Assembly: GCA_017886205.1 (NCBI GenBank)
Contig: JAFNEO010000031.1
Location: forward strand, 1 to 64,000
Length of the DNA: 64,000 bases
Origin: Candidatus Aminicenantota bacterium
GTDB taxonomy: Bacteria; Acidobacteriota; Aminicenantia; Aminicenantales; UBA8522
Reading direction: 5' to 3'
Shown: positions 14,606 to 23,450 of the stretch, piece by piece
Layout: each line of letters opens with the position of its first letter
Position numbering within the stretch: position 1 is the stretch's first letter
Program-made: the position numbers and the translations under genes
The notes under the pieces: generated by a model
What the model was told of the DNA's origin: nothing
Seen by the model: only the letters and a program-made list of their open reading frames with translations
Database searches by the model: none

Positions 14606-15645
14606 TGGACGAGGTCCTGGAAAATCAAATCATCGGAAGGATCGCCAAGGCCTTTCAACCCCCTCCCCACAGGCTCAATAGGATTCACGAAGCCGACGCC
14701 GAGATTATCGACCTGGGAGGAGGATCGGACAAATACCTGGCCATCACCACGGACGCCTTGGTCGAGGAAGTGTCGAGCGGGCTTTACGACGACCCCTATC
14801 TCATCGGCTGGATGCTGGCCACGGTCAATTTTTCCGATCTGGCCGCCGTCGGCGCCGACCCCTTGGGGCTGCTGATCACTGTGACTTATTCTCCCCGCCA
14901 GGATGAAGCGTATATCGGCCGGCTCGCCGAGGGGATATCCGATGCCTGCCGGGAGCTCAAGACGTTTGTCCTGGGAGGGGATACCAATGAAGGGCGAGAG
15001 CTTCAACTCTCGGGTTGCGCCGTTGGCCTGGTTCCCAAGGACCGAACGGTGAGCCGGATGGGGGCCAAAACGGGGGACAAAATCTATCTCACCGGCCCGG
15101 CCGGCATCGGAAACGTCTTCGCTTTCTTGCGCTTGACGCGGCCCGGTCCTCAGCTGCCCGGGTTGGTCTATCGGCCGATGGCGAGAGTGGCGGAAGGAAA
15201 ACTCATCCGGCGATTTGCCGGCTGCTCGATGGACACGAGCGACGGCGTCATCCATACGGTGGACACCTTGATGCGCTTGAATCATTGCCGGTTTGTCTTG
15301 AATGATTCCTGGGAGAAAACGGTGCATCCTGTCGCCCTGGAGGTCTGTCGATCTCAAAACTTGCCGCCCTGGCTGACGCTGGCCGGCGTCCATGGCGAGT
15401 TCGAGCTTTGCTTTACCCTGGATCCTCAAAGGGAAAAAGAATTCCTGGAGGAAGCGGCGGCGGCCGGCTGGGCTCCTTTGCTCATCGGAGAGGTCGCCGA
15501 CGGAGAGGGGGTTTTTTTCAGGATGGCCGAGCGGCTCGTCCCGCTGGATTCGGGTTACATCCGAAACCTGTCGGCGAAGGCCGGATCTACCCAGGAGGAC
15601 TATATCCGTCAACTCTTGGGATATGCCCAAAAAGTCGGGGTCTAA
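14596..15645 (+). CDS. ThiL/PurM-superfamily kinase-like protein
   Basis: 349 residues with the AIR-synthase-related fold. ITTDALVEE, LATVNFSDLAAVGADPLGLL, VLGGDTNEG and CSMDTSDGVIHTVD correspond to the Mg-ATP and substrate sites of thiamine-monophosphate kinase and relatives. Sequence outside these motifs is diverged, and the operon context (UbiA, lipid kinase) does not point to thiamine, so it may phosphorylate another substrate. It starts inside the end of the preceding gene, so the two are coupled. Confidence 0.75.
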   Translation: MSMMDEVLENQIIGRIAKAFQPPPHRLNRIHEADAEIIDLGGGSDKYLAITTDALVEEVSSGLYDDPYLIGWMLATVNFSDLAAVGADPLGLLITVTYSPRQDEAYIGRLAEGISDACRELKTFVLGGDTNEGRELQLSGCAVGLVPKDRTVSRMGAKTGDKIYLTGPAGIGNVFAFLRLTRPGPQLPGLVYRPMARVAEGKLIRRFAGCSMDTSDGVIHTVDTLMRLNHCRFVLNDSWEKTVHPVALEVCRSQNLPPWLTLAGVHGEFELCFTLDPQREKEFLEEAAAAGWAPLLIGEVADGEGVFFRMAERLVPLDSGYIRNLSAKAGSTQEDYIRQLLGYAQKVGV

Positions 15646-16319
15646 GATTTTGGGTACTCTGCGGCCGAGTCTTTATCATACCGGGCTCTTCTCGAGGGGC
15701 AGTTATCGCGGGGGCAGAGCTGACAGGCCGTGAAGCCCTCCTCCGAGGGGAAGAGAATCCCCGAGATGGATTTCCGGGGAAGCATGAGGAGGTGGTCCGT
15801 CAATCTCACTCCGATGGCCTTTTCCGTGTCGCCGAAGAGGGAGAAGAGCTTGGCCTGCTCGGTGATGGGCCAGTCTTCGAGAGAGCCGGGGCTCATGTTG
15901 GAGAGGCCGGGAAATCCCCAGCGGCCCTGGAGTTTGTCGGTCAGCCAGGAGGCGCCCTGCTCGAGGACGATATTCGCTATTTCCTCGAGATAGTATTGCT
16001 TGAGCAGGTCCCCGAGCGAAGAAGCCGTCTTCTCGAGCTCCGGGCCGATGGTCATGATGTAGGGAAAAACCTTCTGGGAGCTTTCCAGGTTGTGGCGGAG
16101 AACCCCGCTCCTGAAGACGACGCCCGCCACCTCGACGCTCTCGGGGTCCTTTGTGCCCACGTAGGAGATATCGTAGACGGCCCGGAGATCGATCAGAGGC
16201 CTGGCCAGCTCGATGAGTTCCTCGAGATGGGATGATTCGGCCCGCTCGGGGCGGATGTGCAGGCGCCGGGCGATTTCTCCGGCATCGAGATTCACCGGGA
16301 TGTGATCGACTATTTCCAT
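15642..16319 (-). CDS. Stand-alone corrinoid (B12) methionine-synthase activation-domain protein
   Basis: 225 residues. VFPYIMTIGPELEK, YYLEEIANIVLEQGASWLTDKLQ and LSNMSPGSLEDWPITEQAKLF match the reductive-activation domain otherwise found at the C-terminus of MetH, which binds SAM to remethylate cob(II)alamin. Here it is a separate protein with a Cys-rich tail (CQLCPRDNCPSR). Such stand-alone proteins occur with split MetH or with corrinoid methyltransferases in anaerobes; neither lies in this window. Start choice is uncertain: the ATG at 16319 has AAGGAG directly adjacent, and a GTG at 16337 is possible. It ends 4 bases inside the convergent ThiL-like gene. Confidence 0.8.
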   Translation of the reverse strand: MEIVDHIPVNLDAGEIARRLHIRPERAESSHLEELIELARPLIDLRAVYDISYVGTKDPESVEVAGVVFRSGVLRHNLESSQKVFPYIMTIGPELEKTASSLGDLLKQYYLEEIANIVLEQGASWLTDKLQGRWGFPGLSNMSPGSLEDWPITEQAKLFSLFGDTEKAIGVRLTDHLLMLPRKSISGILFPSEEGFTACQLCPRDNCPSRRARYDKDSAAEYPKS

Positions 16320-16460
16320 CTCCTTCCTAAACCGCACCGTCAAGCATCCCCAGAATATTCCCCCCCCGTCGATGAAGTCAAGATTACTCTGAGTCAGAAC
16401 CCGAGTTTCGCCGCGTCCGCTTGCCAAAGGAGGGAGCGCATGGTGAACGGATTCATGTGG

Positions 16461-16489
16461 TTGACATTCCGGGTTCCATTTGATAATAG
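16461..16489 (+). promoter_or_regulatory. Promoter of the STAS gene
   Basis: TTGACA (16461-16466), 17-base spacer, TAATAG (16484-16489). Confidence 0.55.
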
Positions 16490-16540
16490 TAAGGCGGGAT
16501 CGGGTGAAGGATCCGGATCGATGTCTAGGGGGATAACCAC

Positions 16541-16882
16541 ATGGGAATAGTCAGGCGTGAGCTGGGGGAGATCGCTATCTTGGATATCAAAGGGGAGTTG
16601 GGACCGACTCCAGTGGACGAAGTCACACTCCATCAGCGGATCAAACGTGAGCTTGAGGCGGGCCGCAGGCGTCTTCTCATCAATTTTGCCGATGTCACCT
16701 TCATGGATAGTTCGGGAGTCGGGGAGCTCCTGGCCAGCCTGGTTTCCACTCAGAAATCCGGAGGGAAGCTCAAGCTCGAGAAAATCCCCTCGAAGATCCG
16801 GATTCTATTCAAGATTACCTGGATGTATGGGCTGTTCGAGATATTTGATGATGAGGACGCCGCCATCCGGAGCTTTGCCTAG
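16541..16882 (+). CDS. STAS-domain anti-anti-sigma-like protein
   Basis: 113 residues. LLINFADVTFMDSSGVGELL holds the phosphorylatable serine (S57 or S58) of anti-sigma-factor antagonists of the SpoIIAA/RsbV type, followed by the usual GGKLKLEKIPSKIRILFKIT and DDEDAAIRSF. Dephosphorylated STAS proteins bind an anti-sigma kinase or another partner and release it. No kinase or phosphatase gene is adjacent. It has its own promoter at 16461-16489. Confidence 0.85.
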   Translation: MGIVRRELGEIAILDIKGELGPTPVDEVTLHQRIKRELEAGRRRLLINFADVTFMDSSGVGELLASLVSTQKSGGKLKLEKIPSKIRILFKITWMYGLFEIFDDEDAAIRSFA

Positions 16883-16971
16883 GAAGGCTCGACTCAAAAC
16901 CGTCTGCCCTATCCGACCTGAAATCATTTCTCGGTTTCGAGTGAGAGATATCTTTGCCAAGGCTGTTCCTT

Positions 16972-17000
16972 TTGACTTCTGCCACTAGCTCAAGTATAAA
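16972..17000 (+). promoter_or_regulatory. Promoter of the outer-membrane protein gene
   Basis: TTGACT (16972-16977), 17-base spacer, TATAAA (16995-17000). It lies downstream of a possible earlier start at 16954 and so supports the ATG at 17029. Confidence 0.6.
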
Positions 17001-17028
17001 AAGGGGAAATCTCCGAGTCGAGAGACCA

Positions 17029-18141
17029 ATGAAGAAGCGCATCGCCACGGCTTTCCTCCTCGGCTTTTGCCTTTTATCCCTTTTCCGGCTGTGGGCCGGC
17101 TCTCCGGCCTCCGCTGAGGAAAAGGGCGCACAGAAGGAAAAGACGAGCGGACTTACCTTTCTCCCCGTCATCTTCTACACGCCGGAGACGAAATGGGCGT
17201 TCGGGGGCGGCGGGCTGTACTATTTCCGGCTGACCAAGTACAAGTCCGTCTCCCGGCCGTCGAACATCAAGTTTATCGCCGTCTACACCCAGAGGAAGCA
17301 GACGAACTTCGAGGTGAACCCTGATTTCTACCTGGCCAAGGGTTACCACATTCAGACCAATTTTCAATATTCCGACTTTCCCGATCAATTCTATGGGATC
17401 GGCAACGGGACGACCGGGGATATGGAGGAGTCATTCACGTCCAGGTTCTGGAAGTTGAGCCTGGAAGCGTTGAAAAAAGTTCACGGGCCGCTCAACGTCG
17501 GATTTCAATATTTTTTCGACGACACCAAGTTGACCGAAGTGAAAGACGGCGGGCTGCTGGAATCTGCGAACATAGCCGGGAGTTCCGGAGGGAAAGTCTC
17601 AGGGCTCGGATACTTGATGACCTATGACAGCCGCGACAGCATCTTCTATCCTACGGCGGGGAGCTTCCACCAGTTCTCGGCGATGGCCTTCGGCCGGACC
17701 TTGGGCAGCGATTTCGCCTTCAACCGGTTCTATCTCGAGCTCCGTAAGTACGTCCGCTTTTCGTACGCCCACTGCCTGGCCTTCCAGTCGCGTTTCCTTT
17801 TCCAGACGGGCGACCCGCCGTTTTGGAGAATGGGCCTGCTCGGGGGCTCTGAGATCATGCGCGGCTATTATCTCGGCCGTTACCGGGACAGGAATATGAT
17901 GGCCGTGCAGGCGGAGTATCGCTGGGCCCCGATCTTCTGGCGGTTCGGGCTGGCGGCTTTTGCCGCGCTCGGCGACGTGGCCGCGACTCTCGGCCGTTTC
18001 GACCTGGGCCGATTCAAAACCACCTACGGCCTCGGGCTGCGCTTTGTCATCGACCCGAAACAGCGGCTCCATCTTCGCCTGGACTTCGGGTTCGGGCAAG
18101 GAACTTCGGGAGTCTACTTCACCGCCGGAGAAGCGTTCTAG
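17029..18141 (+). CDS. Outer-membrane beta-barrel protein (BamA/Omp85 C-terminal type)
   Basis: 370 residues from the ATG at 17029. A signal peptide (TAFLLGFCLLSLFRLWAGSPASA) precedes a barrel of alternating strands. MTYDSRDSIFYPTAGSFHQF is the usual DxRD...P..G signature of the bacterial surface antigen (Omp85) barrel. GGSEIMRGYYLGRYRDR matches the conserved lid-loop RGY region. POTRA domains are absent, so it is a short barrel-only member, and a role in export is uncertain. Confidence 0.8.
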   Translation: MKKRIATAFLLGFCLLSLFRLWAGSPASAEEKGAQKEKTSGLTFLPVIFYTPETKWAFGGGGLYYFRLTKYKSVSRPSNIKFIAVYTQRKQTNFEVNPDFYLAKGYHIQTNFQYSDFPDQFYGIGNGTTGDMEESFTSRFWKLSLEALKKVHGPLNVGFQYFFDDTKLTEVKDGGLLESANIAGSSGGKVSGLGYLMTYDSRDSIFYPTAGSFHQFSAMAFGRTLGSDFAFNRFYLELRKYVRFSYAHCLAFQSRFLFQTGDPPFWRMGLLGGSEIMRGYYLGRYRDRNMMAVQAEYRWAPIFWRFGLAAFAALGDVAATLGRFDLGRFKTTYGLGLRFVIDPKQRLHLRLDFGFGQGTSGVYFTAGEAF

Positions 18142-18147
18142 GACGAC

Positions 18148-19515
18148 CTACCTGATTAGATAGAGTTTCTCCTGCCGGGGCCGGAAGAATTTCCAGCCTT
18201 CGTCCGTGAGATAGACCGGGTCCTCGGCCATCATGGTTACTTTTTGCCCGCCCCACTCGGGCACCTCGGTTTGAGAGTTGAGCTCCATGGCCAGGTAGGA
18301 CCCCTTCCGCAAGAGCTTTCCCGGCTCCTTGGGGTCGCGCTTGGCGCTCCGGAAATCGATCGAAGCGCCCAGGCCGTGTCCCTGGTTTCCGAGCGGATGG
18401 GAATAGATCATGGCGGCTATCCCAACGGTTTTCATCTTGGCCATGGTCTCTTCGTAGACGTCTCCAGCTGGCTTGTCCGGCCGGGAGAGCCGGCCGAGCG
18501 CGTCCTGGAGGGCGTTGGTATTGGCCAGGGCTTTTTGGAGGCCGGGGGGCGCATCGGTCTCTCCCTCCCGAAGGACGTAGGCCATTTTCTGCCAGTCCGA
18601 GCTCAGGCCCATGTAAATCAACCCGAAATCGAGGTGGACGACGTCGCCCCGTTCGATGACCGTGGATTCCTTGGCTACCTGGAGGAATCCGCTCGTCGTC
18701 TTGTCCTCGGCCGTCTTCCGCCGCTGAACCCGGAGGTCCGGCTGGAACCAGGGCCGGAGACCCGAAGCAGTTGATTGGGTGTAGAGCCACCGCCGGATAT
18801 CTCCCACGGTTGTCTTCCCCGGCGTGATGGCCTCGTTCGAAAGCGCTCGCCGCGCCAGGACCTCGGTCACTCGCACGAGCTTGGCATAGTGCTCGAATTC
18901 CTCCGGGATCCGGGTGTCCAGGTATTCTTCGATCAGGGGCCCGGCGCTCACGAACCGCTTCTCCGCCTCCGGGTCCAGGTTTTCGAGAAGGTATTTGTAG
19001 GTGTCGTGGGTCAGGCTTCGCGTAACGCCGCGCCGCCCGCCGATCCCCAGGCCGATGGTCTTTGGCTTGAACTTCTCGTCCCATTCCTTCAAGGTCTTGA
19101 TGCCCTGCTTGGATATCTCGAAGAACCGCTCGACGTTTTCTTCGTTGTAGCCGAGGACGGCGAGCTTCTTCAGCCCCCCTTCACCCGCGTCGAGGAAAAC
19201 GAAGATATCGCGGTTCCCGACGTAGGGCCGCGGCGGCGCCACGCACTCGGTCAGCGGGTCGTCGTGGAACTCCTCGTTGACAACGATCCACATGCCCAGG
19301 CCGTGCTTCCTCATGAGCGGCAGGACAATCTCGTGGCGTTTGACCAGCCAGCCCTCACGGACTTCGATCTGAGCGCCCAGAGGAAGGAGCGCCGGCAGTG
19401 TCAGGTCGGAAGTCGGCGGACTGATTTGGGGGCCGGCAGCGCAGGCGGCCATGCAGATGGCGCAAAGTGAAACCAAGAGGCTCTTTGGGAGCAGGGGACG
19501 GGGCCTCGAATGCAT
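18148..19515 (-). CDS. Lipoprotein M24-family aminopeptidase
   Basis: 455 residues. A lipoprotein signal ends at MAAC (C25). The pita-bread peptidase fold carries the full metal site: D in VVHLDFGL, D in LSSDWQK, H in LGNQGHGLGASID, E in AMELNSQTEV, E in TMMAEDPV. It probably removes X-Pro or other N-terminal residues from peptides at the periplasmic face. GGAGG lies 6 bases before the ATG at 19515. An N-terminal extension to 19542 was rejected for lack of a ribosome site and because it would spoil the signal. Confidence 0.85.
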   Translation of the reverse strand: MHSRPRPLLPKSLLVSLCAICMAACAAGPQISPPTSDLTLPALLPLGAQIEVREGWLVKRHEIVLPLMRKHGLGMWIVVNEEFHDDPLTECVAPPRPYVGNRDIFVFLDAGEGGLKKLAVLGYNEENVERFFEISKQGIKTLKEWDEKFKPKTIGLGIGGRRGVTRSLTHDTYKYLLENLDPEAEKRFVSAGPLIEEYLDTRIPEEFEHYAKLVRVTEVLARRALSNEAITPGKTTVGDIRRWLYTQSTASGLRPWFQPDLRVQRRKTAEDKTTSGFLQVAKESTVIERGDVVHLDFGLIYMGLSSDWQKMAYVLREGETDAPPGLQKALANTNALQDALGRLSRPDKPAGDVYEETMAKMKTVGIAAMIYSHPLGNQGHGLGASIDFRSAKRDPKEPGKLLRKGSYLAMELNSQTEVPEWGGQKVTMMAEDPVYLTDEGWKFFRPRQEKLYLIR

Positions 19516-19538
19516 GATGACCTCCAAGTTTCCGGGTA

Positions 19539-21701
19539 TCACTCGAGCCGCTTCAGAAGGGCCTGGAAACGCGGCTCTTTTCGGATGAGGTCTAGGTTGC
19601 TGTCATGTTCCAGCCAGCCGCGCTGGGTGAGGCCGGCGTCCACGGCCCGCTCAATACAGTCGAGGGCTTCGGCCGCGCGCCCGGCCAGGGAATAGATGCA
19701 GGCCACGTTGTAGATCACCATGGAGTCGTCGGGCTCCAGGGCCAGGGCGCGTCTCGCCCAGTCGAGACCTTTCTCGTGCTCGCCCAGCGCTACCAGGCCG
19801 TTCGCACCCATGTAGAGCGCCCGCACGTCGTCCGGGTTGAGGTTGAGATGTTCCTCGGCGATGGTCACTCCGCGACGCCGTGAGGCAGCGGCTTCTTCAG
19901 AGCGGCCCAGGTCGTCGTAGATCTGCCCTACGAGGAGTGGGGCTTGGTAGTCCCCCGGCCGCGACCGGACGGCCTCTTCGTACTCCCGGATGGCCTGTTC
20001 GAGCTTGCCCTGGGCGAAGCTGTCTCGGGCGTAGAAATAGTGCGCTTCGAAGAGGTCGGAGTTGAGCCGGATGGCCGTCCGGAAGGCACCTTCGGCCTCG
20101 GAATGACGGCCTCTAAGGGACAGCGCAGTGCCCAGGGAAGCGTGGGCCTCGGCCAGCTCGGGGTCGAGTTCGATCGCCTTGGCCGCCGCCACTGCGGCCT
20201 TCTCCAGGTTGACCGGGTCGCGGCCGACATACAAGTACTGGAAAGAGCAACAGTCGGCGATCCCGGCGTAGGCGCGGGCGTAGGAGGGGTCGATGGCAAT
20301 GGCCCGTTCGAAGAGCTCGCGGGCGAAAGCGATGCCCCGTTTGTTGTACATGTAGAAGAACTTCCGGCCGCGCAGATAGTAATCGTAAGCATTGATGTCC
20401 CGGGTCGAGGTCTTCCTCAGGGCGTCGCGCTCGCCCGCGCTCAGGGTGAGTTGGAGAGCCTCGACGACCCGACGCGCGATCTCGTCCTGGACGGCGAAGA
20501 CGTCCCTGATTTCGCGGTCATAGCGGTCGGACCACAGCCGGAAACCGTCGGTGGCGTCGATGAGCTCCACCGAGATGCGGAGGCGATCGCCCGACTTGCG
20601 GACGCTGCCGTCGAGCAGCGTGCTGACGCCGAGCTTCTCTCCGACCTCGGCCAGATCGGTGTCGGCCGACTTAAAGCGGAAGGCTGACGGCCGCGAGGCG
20701 ACCCGCAGCCCCTTGACCTTGCTCAGGGCGGTCATGATCTCCTCGGCGATCCCCTCGCACAGGTAGTCCTGATCGCGGTCGGGGCTCATGTCGCGGAACG
20801 GCAGTACGGCCACCGAGCGGTCGAGAGAGTGAGTCTCCTCGTCGAGGTCGGAGCGGATGTCCCGGAGAGCGCGGCGGAGCTCCGCGGCCGACTGCCAGCG
20901 CTTCTTTGGGTCCTTCTCGAGACAGGAGTTGATAATCCGGCCCAGCCGGAGCGGAAGCTGGGGGTTGAGCCGCGTAGGCGGGGTGGGAATATCGCGCAGG
21001 ATCGAGGCGATCAAGGCCGAAGAGTTGGCCCCTTCGAACGGTTGGCGGCCGGTGGCCATCTCGTAGAGGATGACGCCCGTTGAGAAGATGTCGGAGCGGC
21101 TGCCCACATCGAGCCCCTGCACCTGCTCGGGAGACATGTAGGGGAGTGTTCCGGCCATGAACCCTTCATCGGTGTGGGCGGTCAGGGTCGTCAACGTTTT
21201 CCCTTCGACGGTGGGTTCCGGCGGCGACAGCACGGCGAGGCCGAAGTCAACCACCTTCACCCGGACGGTCTCGCTCATCATGATGTTGCTGGGCTTCAGG
21301 TCACGGTGGGTTATGCCCTGCCTGTGGGCGGCGTCGATGGCTTCGGTTACGGCAATGGCTACGTCGAGGAGCTTCTTGAGCGGAAGGCCGCCGGGCTGGA
21401 TGAGCTTTTCGAGGGAGCCACCGCGGACAAGCTCCATGACGATGAAATGAAGGCCCTCGGCCTGGTCGATCTCGTAGATGGTGACGATGTTGGGATGGTT
21501 GAGGGCGGCGATGGCCCGGGCTTCGCGTTCGAACATGGCCAGGCGCTCGGGGCTCGAGGCGGCCTCGGCGTCGAGCACCTTGAGCGCTACCTCCCGGCCG
21601 AGCGTCTGGTCCTTGGCCCGCCAGACGGCGCCCATCCCACCCTCGCCGATCAGTTCGATCAGTTTGTAATGGGAGAGTATCCGGCCGGGTGCGAGCGACA
21701 T
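19539..21701 (-). CDS. Ser/Thr protein kinase with FlgO/TolB-like and TPR domains
   Basis: 720 residues. The N-terminal kinase domain (about 10-270) has the P-loop IGEGGMGAVW, K41, HRDLKPSN and DFG. About residues 290-410 (SVAVLPFRDMSPDRDQDYLC) resemble the FlgO/TolB-like domain often paired with TPRs in CadC-like and kinase receptors. The remainder is a TPR array (AIELDPELAEAHASLGTALS). No membrane helix is evident. The start at 21701 is preferred over 21767 because a good promoter lies between them. The transcript would then be nearly leaderless. Confidence 0.85.
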   Translation of the reverse strand: MSLAPGRILSHYKLIELIGEGGMGAVWRAKDQTLGREVALKVLDAEAASSPERLAMFEREARAIAALNHPNIVTIYEIDQAEGLHFIVMELVRGGSLEKLIQPGGLPLKKLLDVAIAVTEAIDAAHRQGITHRDLKPSNIMMSETVRVKVVDFGLAVLSPPEPTVEGKTLTTLTAHTDEGFMAGTLPYMSPEQVQGLDVGSRSDIFSTGVILYEMATGRQPFEGANSSALIASILRDIPTPPTRLNPQLPLRLGRIINSCLEKDPKKRWQSAAELRRALRDIRSDLDEETHSLDRSVAVLPFRDMSPDRDQDYLCEGIAEEIMTALSKVKGLRVASRPSAFRFKSADTDLAEVGEKLGVSTLLDGSVRKSGDRLRISVELIDATDGFRLWSDRYDREIRDVFAVQDEIARRVVEALQLTLSAGERDALRKTSTRDINAYDYYLRGRKFFYMYNKRGIAFARELFERAIAIDPSYARAYAGIADCCSFQYLYVGRDPVNLEKAAVAAAKAIELDPELAEAHASLGTALSLRGRHSEAEGAFRTAIRLNSDLFEAHYFYARDSFAQGKLEQAIREYEEAVRSRPGDYQAPLLVGQIYDDLGRSEEAAASRRRGVTIAEEHLNLNPDDVRALYMGANGLVALGEHEKGLDWARRALALEPDDSMVIYNVACIYSLAGRAAEALDCIERAVDAGLTQRGWLEHDSNLDLIRKEPRFQALLKRLE

Positions 21702-21710
21702 GACGGAAGA

Positions 21711-21740
21711 ACTATAGCGTCTGCCCGTCGCCCCTGTCAA
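21711..21740 (-). promoter_or_regulatory. Promoter of the kinase gene
   Basis: Minus-strand TTGACA (21740-21735) and TATAGT (21716-21711), 18-base spacer. The predicted start of transcription falls within about 5 bases of the ATG at 21701. Confidence 0.6.
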
Positions 21741-21964
21741 GGAATCGAGACAAACATCCTTTCCCACGAGGGGAGAGAAAACGGAAAAGAAAACCGTTCC
21801 ATGTGTTTTTGAAACCAGGCCGCTAAACGTTTCGGAGGCTATTTTTTCTTTAAGCTGAAAAGGACACGGAGGCGGTTCGGGTTCAGGACGTTGGGGGATT
21901 GCCAGTCCTCGTTGGACTTCTTTTTGGCAAAATATATAGCGGAGGCATTAGAGGAAATCAACAA

Positions 21965-22858
21965 TTAGCGCGGCAAGATTTCGAGGGTTCGGCTGGGTTC
22001 CCGGCCGAACCCTTGCACCCGGATAGCGTTCTTTTCGAGCGTGACGACGGCGAAAGCGTTTTGGTCCGGTGTTTCGACCATACCCTGGAAGGTTAAGTAA
22101 TGGATGCCGTTCCGGAATGCATAGTCGCCCGCGTGATTGTGGCCGCAGAAGTAAGCCTTGACGCAGCGGTGCAGCTCCAAGAGGGCCACGACTTCCGCGT
22201 CATTCCAGAGGTTGTGGGCGGCTTCGGGCAGGACGGGGAAGTGGCACAGGACGAGGACGTTCTTTTGGGCCTTCTCTGCCTCCTCGAGCTGGTGCTCCAG
22301 CCAGGCGATCTGCTTCAGCCCGATCCCGCCGTTCCAGCGCTGGGCGTGTTCTTTCCCCTGGGCGCGGAGCCTCCAGAAGAGAGTCTCGGATTCTCTCTTT
22401 AGGACTTCATCGGCAGGGAAGGGATAGCGAAGTTCGAAGCCGTCGAGGAAGATGAACCACCAACTTCCCTTGGCCAAAGCATAATAACTATCCTTCAACC
22501 CGAGCGCGGGCAGGACCTTGTCCTCATTTCCCTCCTGGACTTCGAAGTCGTGATTCCCGACGAGGTGGTAGACGGGCGCTTTCAATGCCTTGAACGACGG
22601 CATGACGCTGTCGAATGTCTGGACGTGGTGGTCGATGATGTCACCGAGGTTGACGACGAAGCTGACCCGTTCCTGGTTAAATCGCGCCAGGGCTTCTTTG
22701 AGCTTGTCGAGCGAGGCGTTGTAATAGCGGGTTCCCAGGGGTTTCCCGGGATGGTACTGAATATCGGCCACAATTCCGAACTTGATGGTTTTCTTGCAGC
22801 CGCCCGCGATGAGGATGACGGAGAGCAGGGCGAGGAAGGCGAGCGTTTTCTTTCTCAT
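21965..22858 (-). CDS. Lipoprotein calcineurin-like metallophosphoesterase
   Basis: 297 residues from the ATG at 22858. The signal peptide ends at a lipobox (AGGC, C21). Metallophosphoesterase motifs follow in order: GIVADIQYHPG (first Asp; the usual DxH His is Gln here, with a His three residues later), NLGDIID, LVGNHDFE, LCHFPVLP, CGHNHAGDY. It resembles the ADPRibase-Mn / secreted phosphoesterase group. The substrate is unknown. The longer reading to 23116 adds a non-conserved basic stretch and is unlikely. Confidence 0.8.
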   Translation of the reverse strand: MRKKTLAFLALLSVILIAGGCKKTIKFGIVADIQYHPGKPLGTRYYNASLDKLKEALARFNQERVSFVVNLGDIIDHHVQTFDSVMPSFKALKAPVYHLVGNHDFEVQEGNEDKVLPALGLKDSYYALAKGSWWFIFLDGFELRYPFPADEVLKRESETLFWRLRAQGKEHAQRWNGGIGLKQIAWLEHQLEEAEKAQKNVLVLCHFPVLPEAAHNLWNDAEVVALLELHRCVKAYFCGHNHAGDYAFRNGIHYLTFQGMVETPDQNAFAVVTLEKNAIRVQGFGREPSRTLEILPR

Positions 22859-23109
22859 GAACAGCCCGTTTAGAATACCGATCTTATTATATACACACTT
22901 GATCAGGAGGGAAATCGGGTGGTGAGATAAACGATTCAGCCCGTACGGCCGTAATAATCTTTGAGCCGGCGGGACGGTTCTATTTATTTCTGCGTAAAGC
23001 ATGTCTTCGCCTTTAAATAGTTCCCGTCGCTTTTTTTGACAGAGAGCGGAAGGTGTGCTAATTTTATAATTCCGATAGGATAAATAGAGAATTTGGGTAT
23101 CGGGATGAG

Positions 23110-23289
23110 ATGCCAAGGAAAAAAATGATCGCTATAATCATCGGCGCTGTGGTGGGCGGAATCGTCGGCTTCCTCTACTACCGCTTCATCGGCTGCCGGA
23201 GCGGCACCTGCATCATTACCGGAAATCCCTACATCTCGACGATCTATTGGGCCGTCTTGGGCGGCCTCGTCGCCAACCTCCTGAAGTAA
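23110..23289 (+). CDS. Small membrane protein, DUF6132-like
   Basis: 59 codons: MPRKKMIAIIIGAVVGGIVG, then FLYYRFIGCRSGTCIITGNPYIST and a second hydrophobic segment, AVLGGLVANLL. Two membrane helices flank a Cys pair (CRSGTC) with the NPY motif, which I recognise as the DUF6132 family. These small proteins occur near sulfur, rhodanese and thioredoxin genes; the role is unknown. A TTGACA/TATAAT pair lies upstream (23036-23070), but with a 23-base spacer that is too long, so the promoter is unclear. Confidence 0.65.
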   Translation: MPRKKMIAIIIGAVVGGIVGFLYYRFIGCRSGTCIITGNPYISTIYWAVLGGLVANLLK

Positions 23290-23371
23290 TCGGCAGAAAG
23301 GACTGAAAAAGAGGACCCTCCCCCTTTTTCTCGATAAATGAGGTGTAACATCACAGAGGCATCCGGCATTC

Positions 23372-23400
23372 TTGACACGGTTTGCGGCCGGCGATATAGT
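23372..23400 (+). promoter_or_regulatory. Promoter of the ThuA-like gene
   Basis: TTGACA (23372-23377), 17-base spacer, TATAGT (23395-23400). It shares GCGGCCGGCGATATA with the promoter at 4923. Confidence 0.6.
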
Positions 23401-23450
23401 CCATTTGGCTTGGGCACCCGGACGAGGACTCCAGGCCGAAGGATGCACCC

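Noticed and set aside
14599-15630. 343-codon open frame opposite the ThiL-like gene
   Set aside because: Shadow of a gene with clear motifs on the plus strand.
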